A stretch of 64,000 bases of DNA from Betaproteobacteria bacterium. GTDB taxonomy: Bacteria > Pseudomonadota > Gammaproteobacteria > Burkholderiales > Casimicrobiaceae. Positions 45,265 to 54,091 of this stretch are shown here, in pieces. The stretch lies in assembly GCA_004293675.1 (NCBI GenBank), contig READ01000018.1, positions 1 through 64,000 of the forward strand. The letters run 5' to 3'. Under the pieces are notes generated by a model. That model saw only the letters and a list, made by a program, of their open reading frames with translations. It was not told the origin of the DNA and ran no database searches. Position numbers and translations under genes: made by a program. Every line of letters starts with the position of its first letter. Within the stretch, counting starts at the first letter, position 1.

Positions 45265-45971
45265 GATGCTTTCACCCCCGAGGCGACGGTGACAGCACGA
45301 GCAATTTTCACCACGCGCTGCACAAATATTCCCGGTGTGATCACGTGCTCCGGTGAAATCTCGCCCAGCTCACACAGCTCATGCACCGACGCAATAGTAG
45401 TCTTAGCGGCCATCGCCATTACGGGGCCGAAATTGCGCGCGGTCATCCGATAGGTTAAGTTACCCCAACGGTCACCGCGCTCGGCTTTGATGAGCGCCAC
45501 GTCGGCGTGAATGGGTGATTCGAGCACGTACATTTCACCGTTGATTTCGCGCGTTTCTTTAGCGACACCGTTGGCTTTCGCAAGCTCCGTTCCGAAGCCC
45601 ACCTGGGTGAAAAATCCACCAATGCCCGCACCCGCTGCACGAATTCGCTCGGCTAAGTTGCCTTGCGGGACAAGCTCCAAATCGATTTTCCCAGCACGAT
45701 AGAGCGCATCAAACACGTAGGAATCGACTTGTCGAGGAAAGGAACAAATCACCTTTCGAACGCGCCCAGCTTTCAGCAGCGCCGCCAATCCGAACTCCGC
45801 ATTGCCCGCGTTGTTGGCAACGATCGTTAAGTCACTCGCGCCTTGCTCGAGTAAACCGTCGATCAATTCATTGGGCATGCCCGCGCCACCAAATCCACCG
45901 ACCATGATCGTTGCGCCGTGGGGCACGTCAGCCAGCGCAGCAGAAACGCTCGGTGAGATTTTAGAAATCAT
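45261..45971 (-). CDS. pcaI: 3-oxoadipate CoA-transferase subunit A
   Basis: 236 residues: MVGGFGGAGMPNELIDGLLEQG near 22-43 is the alpha-subunit CoA motif, followed by ICSFPRQVDSYVFDALYRAGKIDLELVPQGNLAERIRAAGAG-type sequence. Partner of PcaJ. It overlaps aroE upstream and pcaJ downstream by four bases each, so the three genes form a tightly coupled operon. No pcaF thiolase is present in the window. Confidence 0.85.
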   Translation of the reverse strand: MISKISPSVSAALADVPHGATIMVGGFGGAGMPNELIDGLLEQGASDLTIVANNAGNAEFGLAALLKAGRVRKVICSFPRQVDSYVFDALYRAGKIDLELVPQGNLAERIRAAGAGIGGFFTQVGFGTELAKANGVAKETREINGEMYVLESPIHADVALIKAERGDRWGNLTYRMTARNFGPVMAMAAKTTIASVHELCELGEISPEHVITPGIFVQRVVKIARAVTVASGVKAS

Positions 45972-46825
45972 GTTCGATCGGCAATGAGTTGGCGCAAATG
46001 TGCATTCATCCGAATTGCATCGGGTTGGCGTCCGGTGAACAAGCCAAACGCATCAACGGCTTGCCCCACGGTCATCCAGCAACCATCCATCGTCGCACAA
46101 CCCACGGATCGCGCGCCCTTCAGCAGCTCGGTTTCAAGCGGAAAGTAGACGATTTCCGACAGCCACTGCGATGAGCGCAGCCAGCGAAGTGGCACCGGCA
46201 CACCGGGCATTTTGCTCATGCCAGTGGGTGTGGTGTGGATCAATCCCGACGCAGTTTTTAGCGCGCGTTCAACGTCAACGCACGCTTCGGCGCGAGTGCT
46301 GCCGTGCAAGGCATTGAGCCGCGCCACAAGCGCACCCGCGCGCTCGGGTTCGCGGTCACTGATCGAGAGTTTCGTAACACCCATGCGAATCGCCGCGTCG
46401 GCCACCGCAGAGCCCGCGCCGCCCGCGCCCAGTAACACCACGTGACTCAAATCCGCGTTGGGCAGCGATTGCGAAAACCCCCAACGCCAGCCACTACCAT
46501 CCGTGTTGTAACCGATAAGTGTTCCGTCGCGGTTCACGACCGTATTGACTGCGCCCACGGCAGCCGCTTCGGGCGAGAGCGAATCGAGATGCTCGATCAC
46601 GGCTTGCTTGAACGGAAAGGTCACGTTAAAACCCGCAAAGCCCATCACGCGTGCAGCATTGACCATCGCACCCAGCGACGCATCGTTCGCTTCGGCTTGA
46701 TCGAAATCGATCAACTGGTAATGCAGTCGAAGTCCGTGCTGCTGCGCCTCGGTTTCATGCAGTGTGGGTGAGAGCGACTGCAAGATGCCGCGCCCCATCA
46801 ATCCAATCAGAATTTTTTCTTGCAT
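45968..46825 (-). CDS. Shikimate (or quinate/shikimate) dehydrogenase
   Basis: 285 residues. The substrate-binding start is GRGILQSLSPTLHETEA near 11-27, NVTFPFKQAVIEHLD contains the catalytic Lys near 74, GYNTDGSGWRWG the Asp near 108, and GAGGAGSAVADA near 134 is the dinucleotide loop. The G-LQSLSP-LHE variant is that of AroE paralogues in catabolic clusters rather than the housekeeping AroE. Operon with pcaIJ suggests it oxidises shikimate or quinate towards protocatechuate. The dehydratase (QuiC) is not in this window, and the preference for NAD or NADP is not decided. Confidence 0.82.
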   Translation of the reverse strand: MQEKILIGLMGRGILQSLSPTLHETEAQQHGLRLHYQLIDFDQAEANDASLGAMVNAARVMGFAGFNVTFPFKQAVIEHLDSLSPEAAAVGAVNTVVNRDGTLIGYNTDGSGWRWGFSQSLPNADLSHVVLLGAGGAGSAVADAAIRMGVTKLSISDREPERAGALVARLNALHGSTRAEACVDVERALKTASGLIHTTPTGMSKMPGVPVPLRWLRSSQWLSEIVYFPLETELLKGARSVGCATMDGCWMTVGQAVDAFGLFTGRQPDAIRMNAHLRQLIADRT

Positions 46826-46963
46826 GTGTAACGTAGTCGTAAAACGCTCAGCACGCCGTGCGTTCAGGAATTAAAAATTAGCGCGCCGAGGAGATGCGAC
46901 GCCTTCGAATGTGTGCCCAAAAAATGTTGCTTCCCGCCAGATACGGCGTAGGAACTCATTGAA

Positions 46964-47047
46964 TTTTTTGACCCAGAGCGCCGCAGATAAATCCTTGGAA
47001 AATCTGCACTCATCAGCCCTAAATCTGCGGGCATCTGCGTCAAAAGA
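46964..47047. repeat. 84-bp inverted repeat of the AATCTGCG type
   Basis: TTTTTTGACCCAGAG (46964-46978) with GCCGCAGAT inverts to AAATCTGCGGGC and ATCTGCGTCAAAAGA at 47021-47047. The words match the arms of the 162-bp element at 20869. It fills most of the gene-free gap 46826-47127, in which I see no gene. Confidence 0.6.
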
Positions 47048-47127
47048 GCGCGCAATTAGCCAGCAACATCCATTGTTTGAGGCGTCCGAGCCGTTAAGGA
47101 TCTCAAACGCCGGCAATCATGTTTTGC

Positions 47128-48270
47128 TTAGCGCTTGTTGAGCATCGGTAGCGTTGCGACGACTTCCTGTTTGCCGCTTTTTACTTCCACCAGAAAGCTC
47201 TCGCGGTCAATGTCGCCTTTGTCGTCGTAGCAAACATCAAGCAGCAAGCCGGGGTGTTGCTTAGCGGTGAAGCAGCTATTTTTCATCGCTGCGGCAATGG
47301 CTTTTCCTTCCGTGCTCTTGGCCTTTTCGATCGCGGCTTTGAGCATGTAGGCTGAAAAATAGCCCTTCAATCCGTTGTGATCGGACTTCGATTTGTATTC
47401 CTTTTCAAACTTGCCCGCGAATTCGCGAATGGATGCGGTGGGCGCGTCTACCGTCAAACCCACGTGTCCGCGCACGCCGTTGGCCGCAGCGCCTGCCAGC
47501 TCGATGACCTTCGCGCCCATCAGCGTGGTTTCGCCCACCAGCGGTTTGTCGTAGCCCTGCTTGCGGAGTTCGCGCAGCAAACGAGCCGACTCTTCTTCGT
47601 TCAAATACGCAAACAACGCATCTGCATTGGCCTGCTTGGCGCGAAGCACCGCACTCGAGAAGTCAATCTGACCCGGATCGGTTGAAATATCAGCGGCTAC
47701 TTTCACGCCGCGCGCGCCTAATTCTTTGAGGATCGCATCGCGACCGCCCTTGCCGAAATCATTGTTGATGAAGATCACTGCCACCGATTTGGCCTTGAGA
47801 TCGTTGGCCAAGTAATTGGCTACCTTGGGCATGCCCATCGATTGATTAAACGAGCTGCGGAAAATAAACGGATTGCCTTGCGCCGTGACGTTCGAAGCCT
47901 CGCCGCCCGTAAAGTTTGGGATGCCCGCCTTTTGACTGTCGGCTTGGCTGACCAAAATCGAGCCTGAAAATACCGGTCCAAAAATCGCCGTGACGCCTTC
48001 ATCGATGGCTTTCATGGTCATTGCTTTAGCAATGGCCGGCTGGCTCTGTGTGTCCATTTCACTAATGGCAACTTGACGCCCCATGATGCCGCCAGCGGCA
48101 TTGATTTCGGCCAGCGCAAGCTTGACTCCGTTGCGATACATCGTACCCGCCGTCGTGCCGCCGCCGGAGAGCTCAACGATCTGAGCCACCTTGATGGCTT
48201 GAGCCATTGTGGCTGTCGACACCAATGCCGCTGCACTGAGCGCGGCCAACCTCGTGAATGATTTCTTCAT
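47128..48270 (-). CDS. Liv-type ABC transporter substrate-binding protein
   Basis: 380 residues. A signal peptide (1 to ~24, TATMAQA) is followed by the periplasmic binding fold of the branched-chain amino acid family: GVKLALAEINAAGGIMGRQVAI near 50, FGPVFSGSILVSQADSQKAGIPNFTGGEAS near 98-128 and FINNDFGKGGRDA near 170. Several family members bind aromatic acids; its place between pca genes suggests an aromatic or shikimate-like ligand. An AGGAGGAAGT ribosome-binding site precedes the ATG. It is 102 bp downstream of livF, last in the presumed transport operon. Confidence 0.88.
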   Translation of the reverse strand: MKKSFTRLAALSAAALVSTATMAQAIKVAQIVELSGGGTTAGTMYRNGVKLALAEINAAGGIMGRQVAISEMDTQSQPAIAKAMTMKAIDEGVTAIFGPVFSGSILVSQADSQKAGIPNFTGGEASNVTAQGNPFIFRSSFNQSMGMPKVANYLANDLKAKSVAVIFINNDFGKGGRDAILKELGARGVKVAADISTDPGQIDFSSAVLRAKQANADALFAYLNEEESARLLRELRKQGYDKPLVGETTLMGAKVIELAGAAANGVRGHVGLTVDAPTASIREFAGKFEKEYKSKSDHNGLKGYFSAYMLKAAIEKAKSTEGKAIAAAMKNSCFTAKQHPGLLLDVCYDDKGDIDRESFLVEVKSGKQEVVATLPMLNKR

Positions 48271-48372
48271 ACTTCCTCCTGTTTGAAATGATCAAAAATT
48301 ATTGCAACAAAAACTACAACTCAACACTAACGACAACGAAACAGCTCGGCTGACTGGGTAAGCCCTAAATTA

Positions 48373-49110
48373 CTATGATTTCGCGCTGCCACCCAAAAAA
48401 AGTCGATTCAAATTGGGATCTTCGAGCAGCTGCGCAGCTGGCTGATCGAGCGCCAAGCGCCCCATTTCAAGCGCCAGCGCACGATCGGCATACTTGAGTG
48501 CGGTGCGCACGTTTTGCTCCACCATCAAAACGCTCTTGCCCGATTGCGCCAAGTTTTTCAGCAAATTCATCACATCCTGCACCACAATCGGAGCCAGGCC
48601 AATCGATGGCTCATCGATGAGCAGCACCTCGGGTCGCACCAACAGCGCACGACCGATTTCGAGCTGCTTTTGCTCACCCCCTGAGAGCGACGCGGCGCGC
48701 TGATCGATCCGCTGCAGTAAGCGTGGAAAGAGCTGCATCACCTCTTCGATTCGATCTTTCAAAACTTGGCGCGGCAGCTGCAGTCCGCCCAGCTCAAGGT
48801 TGTGTAACACCGACAGCGAGCCGAACAAGTTCCGCCCCTGCGGCACAAACGCCATGCCCTGCGCCAAGAGCTGGCGCGGCGTACGTCCGTTGATGGTCTC
48901 ACCGTTGAAGCGCACCTCACCAGAGCGGGGAGTGAGCATGCCAAAGAGCGTTTTCAGTACCGTGGATTTGCCCGCGCCGTTGGGGCCAATAAGCAAGGTA
49001 ATCTCGCCGCGCCTCGCGTCGAGTGTCAGTTCGTTCAAGATCGTTAGATGCGTGTAACCCGCAACCACACTCTTGAATTCAATCAGGCTGCTGCTGGGAT
49101 TAGTTGCCAA
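48373..49110 (-). CDS. livF: Liv-type ABC transporter ATP-binding protein LivF
   Basis: 245 residues. Walker A is LIGPNGAGKSTVLKTLFG near 37-53, the signature SLSGGEQKQLEIGRALL near 145 and Walker B VLLIDEPSIGLAP near 166. The LivF subgroup is recognised by its size and VPQGRNLF loop. It begins with TTG overlapping the 3' end of livG by 11 bases, with no better ATG. It powers the importer together with LivG. Confidence 0.9.
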   Translation of the reverse strand: MATNPSSSLIEFKSVVAGYTHLTILNELTLDARRGEITLLIGPNGAGKSTVLKTLFGMLTPRSGEVRFNGETINGRTPRQLLAQGMAFVPQGRNLFGSLSVLHNLELGGLQLPRQVLKDRIEEVMQLFPRLLQRIDQRAASLSGGEQKQLEIGRALLVRPEVLLIDEPSIGLAPIVVQDVMNLLKNLAQSGKSVLMVEQNVRTALKYADRALALEMGRLALDQPAAQLLEDPNLNRLFLGGSAKS

Positions 49111-49840
49111 GGTAGGCCTCTAGCACCGAGCGATTGGCTTGAATTTCTGCGGGTGTGCCCACCGCGAGCACACGGCCCTCGACCATGCACACCACGCGGT
49201 GGCAAAGCTTCATCACAAAATCCATATTGTGTTCGATCACCACAAAGCTGCCACCTTGGCGCGCATTGAGCGTTAAGAGCAAATCTCGAAGGCCATCCAC
49301 CAGCGAAGGATTCACGCCCGCACACGGCTCATCGAGGAGCACCAAGCGCGGTTTGGGCATGAATGCCATGGCAATATCCACGAGCTTTTGCTGGCCATAC
49401 GATAGCGCCCCTGCGGGCAAATTAGCTACGTGCTCCAGCCTAAAAAGCTCGATCATTTCATCGGCGCGCTGCCCGACGCCGTTGTCGCCTGCGGCCAGAA
49501 TGCGCCCCCAAAGAGAGCCGCTAAATTCTTGCGCGGCCACGATCAAATTGTCTCGGAGCGTGAGCTTGCCAAACACCTGCAAATTTTGAAACGTACGCCC
49601 GATGCCCAGCCGAGACATTGCCAGCGGACTTAGCCCAGAAATGTTTTTTCCATCGAATTCAACGCTGCCGCTGTTGGGTTTGATTTGGCCCAAAATCGAA
49701 TTGAACAATGTCGTTTTTCCGGAACCGTTGGGACCGATCACACCGAGTATTTCGCCCGGCTCCACCGTGAAGCTCACGCCGTCAACAGCGGCAATGGCAC
49801 CATAAGACTTCTTGATGTCTTTCACGGATAACAGGCTCAT
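49100..49840 (-). CDS. livG: Liv-type ABC transporter ATP-binding protein LivG
   Basis: 246 residues. Walker A is VIGPNGSGKTTLFNSILGQ near 34, the signature LSYGQQKLVDIAMAF and Walker B RLVLLDEPCAGVNP near 170. GIGRTFQNLQVFGKLTLRDNL near 80 is typical of LivG. Its ATG overlaps the livM stop (ATGA). Adjacent to livF. Confidence 0.9.
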   Translation of the reverse strand: MSLLSVKDIKKSYGAIAAVDGVSFTVEPGEILGVIGPNGSGKTTLFNSILGQIKPNSGSVEFDGKNISGLSPLAMSRLGIGRTFQNLQVFGKLTLRDNLIVAAQEFSGSLWGRILAAGDNGVGQRADEMIELFRLEHVANLPAGALSYGQQKLVDIAMAFMPKPRLVLLDEPCAGVNPSLVDGLRDLLLTLNARQGGSFVVIEHNMDFVMKLCHRVVCMVEGRVLAVGTPAEIQANRSVLEAYLGN

Positions 49841-50805
49841 TGCGCCGCCTCTTTGAGCTTTGCATCACGTTTGGATTTCGCAAGCTGCAGGGTGGATTTC
49901 AGCGATAGCAAACCACCCGGCAGATAGATCATCATCAGCACCACCGAAAGTCCAAAAATGGCCAAATACCAATCCTTAGCGAAGCGCAGATATTCTGGCA
50001 GCAACAGTGCAATGGCCGAGCCCAACACCGGCCCATAAAACCGCCCCGATCCACCCACCACGACCATCAACAAAAACAAGAGCGAGGTGCCCACGCCAAA
50101 CGGCGATGGATCGATGAAGTTAACCAGCGGCGCAAAGAGCGCCCCGGCAATCCCCGCATAGGCCGCGCCGATGGCGAACGACATCAAGGTGTAGGCGGTA
50201 ATGTTGACCCCCGTGCTCTCAGCGCGAATGGGGTTATCTCGAAGCGCCGCAAACGCCCGCCCCCACGGCGAGCGAAGCAAAAATGCGAGCGCCGCCGCAG
50301 CGATGACCGTGACGGCGAGCACCAAATAAAAGTAAGCCGCATTGCCGTTAAGCGACCATCCAAACAACTCGGGGCGCTTGATGTTTTGAATGCCAAACGT
50401 GCCACCGGTGAGCCATTCCTCGTTGCGGAAAAACAGTACCAACAACACATTGAATCCCAGTGTTGCAAAGCCCAGATAGTGGAGCTGCACACGAAGCGCA
50501 GGAAAGCCAATGAGCAAACCAAACAGAAAACAAATCACCACAGCCAGCGGTGTGGCCACCCAAAAACTGATGCCCGCTTTCATCGCTATGGCAACGGTAT
50601 ACGCGCCAATGCCCATGAAGCCCGCATGCGCCAAGGACTTCAGCCCAGCGTAGCCCACCGTTAAATTAAGCCCCATCGCCGCCACAATGTAGACGAGCCA
50701 CAGCGTAAGCAAATACAGGCCGTAGGTTTTGAGAAACGCTGGTGCCACAGCGAGCGCCAGCACGCCCACCACGAGCGCAGCAAGGTGGAGTTTGCTCCAG
50801 CTCAT
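49837..50805 (-). CDS. livM: Liv-type ABC transporter permease LivM
   Basis: 322 residues with eight to ten transmembrane helices and the LivM-type GLNLTVGYAGLKSLAHAGFMGIGAY near 46-70. SPWGRAFAALRDNPIRAESTGVN near 173-195 is the EAA-like loop that docks the ATPase. A charged C-terminal tail (SKRDAKLKEA). Overlaps livH and livG by four bases on either side. Confidence 0.92.
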   Translation of the reverse strand: MSWSKLHLAALVVGVLALAVAPAFLKTYGLYLLTLWLVYIVAAMGLNLTVGYAGLKSLAHAGFMGIGAYTVAIAMKAGISFWVATPLAVVICFLFGLLIGFPALRVQLHYLGFATLGFNVLLVLFFRNEEWLTGGTFGIQNIKRPELFGWSLNGNAAYFYLVLAVTVIAAAALAFLLRSPWGRAFAALRDNPIRAESTGVNITAYTLMSFAIGAAYAGIAGALFAPLVNFIDPSPFGVGTSLLFLLMVVVGGSGRFYGPVLGSAIALLLPEYLRFAKDWYLAIFGLSVVLMMIYLPGGLLSLKSTLQLAKSKRDAKLKEAAQ

Positions 50806-51677
50806 ACCTTGCGCTCCTGCGGGGTGCCGAGCAGACCATCCGGCTTAATCAGGATCACCGTAAGAAACAGCACCAAGGCAACGCCGTCTTTGTATGAGGG
50901 CGAAACATAGGCGCCGGCAAAGTTCTCCAGAACCCCCACCAGCACGCCGCCCAGCAGCGCGCCACGCGGATTATTGAAGCCGCCGATGATGGCTGCAAAA
51001 AAAGCCTTCAAGCCGATGTTGTCGCCCATGTCGAATTTGGCCAGGTAGGCGGGCGTAATGAGCAGCGCAGTCACTGTCACCAAAATCGCGTTGATGACAA
51101 AGGTGTAGGCAATCATCCTCGCTACATTGATCCCCAACGCCTCTGCCGCGAAGGTGTTTTGTGCAACGGCTTGCATGGCGCGCCCCGTGATCGTGCGGTT
51201 GAGAAAGAGCTGAAGCCCGATGACCATCAACGCAGCCACCACCAAGGCCCCGATGTCGCTGTATGACACCGTCACACCCGCGATCCGTACGATTTCCTCG
51301 CCAAACAAATACGGAAACGGATGCGGCTCCGCGCTGTAGGCCGCTTTCACCAACGATTTCAACCCGATGGAGAGCCCCAGAGTCGCCACCACCAGCGCAA
51401 TCACGCCATGCGTACGCATCGGGTCGACCACCACTTTTTTAAAGCCCAGTCCCAGAATCGCAATCGATGCAATCAGCGCAATGAAAAATGCGAGCCAAAG
51501 CGGCGCGCCCAATCCAATGGCAATGAGCATCGCAAAGGCGGGCAACATCACAAACTCGCCCTGCGCGAAATTGATCGTGCCGGCGGCTTGCCACAGCAAG
51601 GTAAAGCCCAGCGCCGCCATCGCGTAAATCGCGCCAGTGGCTACGCCAGAGATTAGTAGCTGAATGGCGTCTGTCAT
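50802..51677 (-). CDS. livH: Liv-type ABC transporter permease LivH
   Basis: About 291 residues with eight hydrophobic helices, starting MTDAIQLLISGVATGAIYAM. GTINFAQGEFVML near 38-50 and GRAMQAVAQNTFAAEALGIN near 145 (ATPase-docking loop) identify LivH. The start at 51677 matches the family; the in-frame extension to 51830 is rich in Arg/His and reaches the operator region. First gene of livH-M-G-F-K, divergent from the IclR gene with the boxes at 51844-51880 between. Confidence 0.92.
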   Translation of the reverse strand: MTDAIQLLISGVATGAIYAMAALGFTLLWQAAGTINFAQGEFVMLPAFAMLIAIGLGAPLWLAFFIALIASIAILGLGFKKVVVDPMRTHGVIALVVATLGLSIGLKSLVKAAYSAEPHPFPYLFGEEIVRIAGVTVSYSDIGALVVAALMVIGLQLFLNRTITGRAMQAVAQNTFAAEALGINVARMIAYTFVINAILVTVTALLITPAYLAKFDMGDNIGLKAFFAAIIGGFNNPRGALLGGVLVGVLENFAGAYVSPSYKDGVALVLFLTVILIKPDGLLGTPQERKV

Positions 51678-51843
51678 GCTGAGGCGCGGTTGGCGACGCT
51701 GCGCCGGTGCATTGAAGCGGGTGCCCCTGATGCAGCGCAGTCTGCGCGGTCGCAGTCGCCAATTTTCAATAAAGTGATGATGTCGAGCATGGGAGCTTAA
51801 AGGGCAGACTACACCGATCACAACGTGCATGGATCGGCCGCGA

Positions 51844-51880
51844 ATTGTGCGATTGTCGAACGATTGTGCGATAATAGAAC
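51844..51880. promoter_or_regulatory. Two PcaR/PobR-type boxes between livH and iclR
   Basis: ATTGTGCGATTGTCGAAC (51844-51861) and ATTGTGCGATAATAGAAC (51863-51880) are direct repeats spaced 19 bases. Their reverse complements fit GTTCGNNATNCGCACAAT, the same pattern as at 58089 and 58191, and resemble the repeats bound by PcaU/PcaR-type IclR regulators as I remember them. They lie in the divergent promoter region of livH (minus) and the regulator gene at 51937 (plus). Confidence 0.8.
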
Positions 51881-51936
51881 ATTAGAAATAGTGTGTCAAC
51901 GCCCCGAATCGCGGATTTCTGACAGAAGGAGCGCCC

Positions 51937-52731
51937 ATGCCAAATGCAGTGATGCCGCCAGCCGAAACGGCGGCTGCGATCAAACCCGCCGACATGATCG
52001 ACGGCCTGCGAAAGGGGCTCGAGGTCATCTGCGCGTTCGATGATGGCACACCGCGGCTAACGCAAAGTGAGTTGGCCGCGCGCTTGTCGTTGAGCCGCGC
52101 CGCCGCACGGCGCTACCTGATGACGCTCACCGCGCTCGGCTACATGGCCACCGACGGCCGCTCGTTTTGGCTCACCCCCAAGGTGATGCGCCTAGGGCAA
52201 TCGTTTCTAGCGTCCTCACGGCTTCCACAAACGGTGCTGCCGGTGTTGCAAAAGCTAACCAACACCCTGGGCGAATCCACCAATCTTTCGGTGATTGAGG
52301 GCAATGAAGCGGTGTATCTGTGCAGGGCAGCCGCGCCAAAATTGGTGAGCACAACGCTTGAGCCCGGCACGCGAATCCCGATTTACGCAGCCACCGCCGG
52401 TCGGGTGCTGTTGAGTTTTTTAAGCGACGCAGCGCTCGACGCCACACTCGCAAAACTCAAAATCAAAGCGCATTGCCCGTCCACCGAAACCAACCTGCGC
52501 GTACTCAAAAAGGCGATTGTTACGATACGGCGGCAGGGCTACGGCGTCACAGAAAATCAATTCGAAATGGGACTGCGCGGCGTGTCGGTACCGTTGGTAG
52601 ATGAATCCGGGCGCGCTGTTGCTGCGATCAGCGTATCGATGAGCACAGCCGCGATGAGTGCGGCGCAGGCCGTAAAACTGTGCATTCCGGCACTGCGCGA
52701 AGCGGCTGCAAGCTTACGCTCGCAGCTCTAA
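51937..52731 (+). CDS. IclR-family regulator, PcaR/PcaU/PobR subgroup
   Basis: 264 residues. The winged helix (residues ~22-90) contains LTQSELAARLSLSRAAARRYLMTLTALGYM-type recognition sequence; the RAAARRYL helix is diagnostic of the PcaR/PcaU/PobR subgroup. The effector domain has NLSVIEGNEAVYLCRAA near 127 and PIYATAAGRVLLS-like sequence near 150. Regulators of this subgroup activate pca genes on binding beta-ketoadipate or protocatechuate. GAAGGAGCGCCC precedes the ATG. Divergent from the liv operon. Confidence 0.88.
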   Translation: MPNAVMPPAETAAAIKPADMIDGLRKGLEVICAFDDGTPRLTQSELAARLSLSRAAARRYLMTLTALGYMATDGRSFWLTPKVMRLGQSFLASSRLPQTVLPVLQKLTNTLGESTNLSVIEGNEAVYLCRAAAPKLVSTTLEPGTRIPIYAATAGRVLLSFLSDAALDATLAKLKIKAHCPSTETNLRVLKKAIVTIRRQGYGVTENQFEMGLRGVSVPLVDESGRAVAAISVSMSTAAMSAAQAVKLCIPALREAAASLRSQL

Positions 52732-52775
52732 GCGGCGCTATTGCTTCGGCAACACGAAGGGTGAAGTGAGCACAT

Positions 52776-52800
52776 GGTTCGACAAGCTCACCACGAACGG
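52776..52800. repeat. GGTTCGACAAGCTCACC-type dispersed repeat
   Basis: The 25-base sequence starting GGTTCGACAAGCTCACC and ending CACGAACGG has GTTCG/CGAAC ends. I recall very similar copies in many proteobacterial genomes. Only one copy is seen in this window. Confidence 0.5.
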
Positions 52801-52852
52801 AAGCGTTAGTACTTCAGCATACCAGTTGTAAAGCTTCGCACAGCCGCAACAA

Positions 52853-52876
52853 AAATGGGGTCCGAGGACCCCATTT
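52853..52876. terminator. Perfect palindrome, likely bidirectional terminator
   Basis: AAATGGGGTCC (52853-52863) and GGACCCCATTT (52866-52876) flank a 2-base centre. It lies between the convergent iclR and IPTL-CTERM genes. The T-run is short, so termination is likely rather than certain. Confidence 0.65.
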
Positions 52877-52913
52877 CCAGCGCTGCAGCTTCCGAAGAAA
52901 CTAGAGCCTCGTT

Positions 52914-53843
52914 CTATACGCCTTGATCGCCACCGATGGATTTGCGGCTGACCCTGCGTTGACTGGCTACTACAACCATCATTAGCAACGCGAGCCCCCA
53001 CAACGACCACTGCCCTAGGGTCGGCACCGGAGTGTCGGGCGTAGGAACGCAGGAGAATCCGTCAGTGCCCGAAATTGCCGTGGCCGAACCAATTACTTGA
53101 GGCGCGACGGTACCGCTGGCCGCCCCGATAGCGCCGGCAGAAAACTTGAAGAACGTATGCACCGAGCCGGTAGTGGTGATTTGCGCGAATAGATTGCCGT
53201 CTGCGTCAAACCCCAGCGGCCCCGCGCCCGTTGCGGTAGCGCTAGATGGCCACGCAATGGTTGGCCCGTAGGTTACTGCAAAGGTGGTGGGGTCAATCCA
53301 GCCTATCCGCGTCGGGCTGCTGATCGGGCCGATGAAATAAACCCGGTTGTCCGAGGAGCGGTACGCTAGGTCACCAGAAACCCCGCCGTTGGTCGTTGGG
53401 CTGAAGGTGCCGCTCGCTAGCAGAGCGCCGAATCCGCTTCCGGGTGCGACGCTCCGGACTTCATACGAGTCGGGTTGAGCAGCGACCAGCCAACGACTGC
53501 CGGGCAGCGCTGTTCCGCCCGCAAAACCCGCGCTGCTCAGGGAGAACGTGCTCAGCGTAAAAGTGCCGTCGTTATTGAGCGTTGCGACGCTGTTGTCGGT
53601 GCCTCCGCCCGACGCATACACCGATCCCGTCGCCCGATCCCACGCCATGGCGTTTCTGTCTACGCCAGCCCGGGTTAGCGTGGACGTGGTGATTGCATTC
53701 GTAGCGGTGATGACCGCTCGGAGCTCGTCACCCGCTCGGAAATACACTGTGCCCGAGGGCGTTGACGGGCAGGTAAAAGCCGATGCGGTCGCAGCGAGCA
53801 AGAAAGAGGCCGCCACGACAAGTACGTTGCTGAGACTTTTCAA
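52914..53843 (-). CDS. Exported protein with IPTL-CTERM anchor
   Basis: About 309 residues. A signal peptide (1 to ~22, ATASAFTC) precedes a body of beta-rich repeats (DELRAVITATN; AMAWDRATGSVYASGG; LGFDADGNLFAQITTTG) that look like a beta-propeller. The C-terminus has VPTLGQWSLWGLALLMMVVV followed by RRVSRK, the tripartite IPTL-CTERM sorting tail. The start is the TTG at 53843, because CAGGAAACC lies just upstream and the signal peptide follows directly; the extension to 53927 has no such context. Function unknown; probably surface-bound. Confidence 0.75.
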   Translation of the reverse strand: MKSLSNVLVVAASFLLAATASAFTCPSTPSGTVYFRAGDELRAVITATNAITTSTLTRAGVDRNAMAWDRATGSVYASGGGTDNSVATLNNDGTFTLSTFSLSSAGFAGGTALPGSRWLVAAQPDSYEVRSVAPGSGFGALLASGTFSPTTNGGVSGDLAYRSSDNRVYFIGPISSPTRIGWIDPTTFAVTYGPTIAWPSSATATGAGPLGFDADGNLFAQITTTGSVHTFFKFSAGAIGAASGTVAPQVIGSATAISGTDGFSCVPTPDTPVPTLGQWSLWGLALLMMVVVASQRRVSRKSIGGDQGV

Positions 53844-54091
53844 TTTGGTTTCCTGTGTTGGATGACGTGCAGACGTGGTATAGAAGCCCCCAGATGACGT
53901 GTCAAGGACTGGAGAGATGCCGGCCACGATCTACGAGCTTGCGCCACAGCGTTTGGATGGCAAGCGGTGACTCTTGCCCGCCTTTAGTCGCGTTCGGTTA
54001 TCGCGGGCAACGGGAGCCCACAAGAAGGTCGGCTGCAACACAGCATCAGGTGCAAGTCGGAATTCGGCGCCCCTCGCATTCCGCAGCTGCC

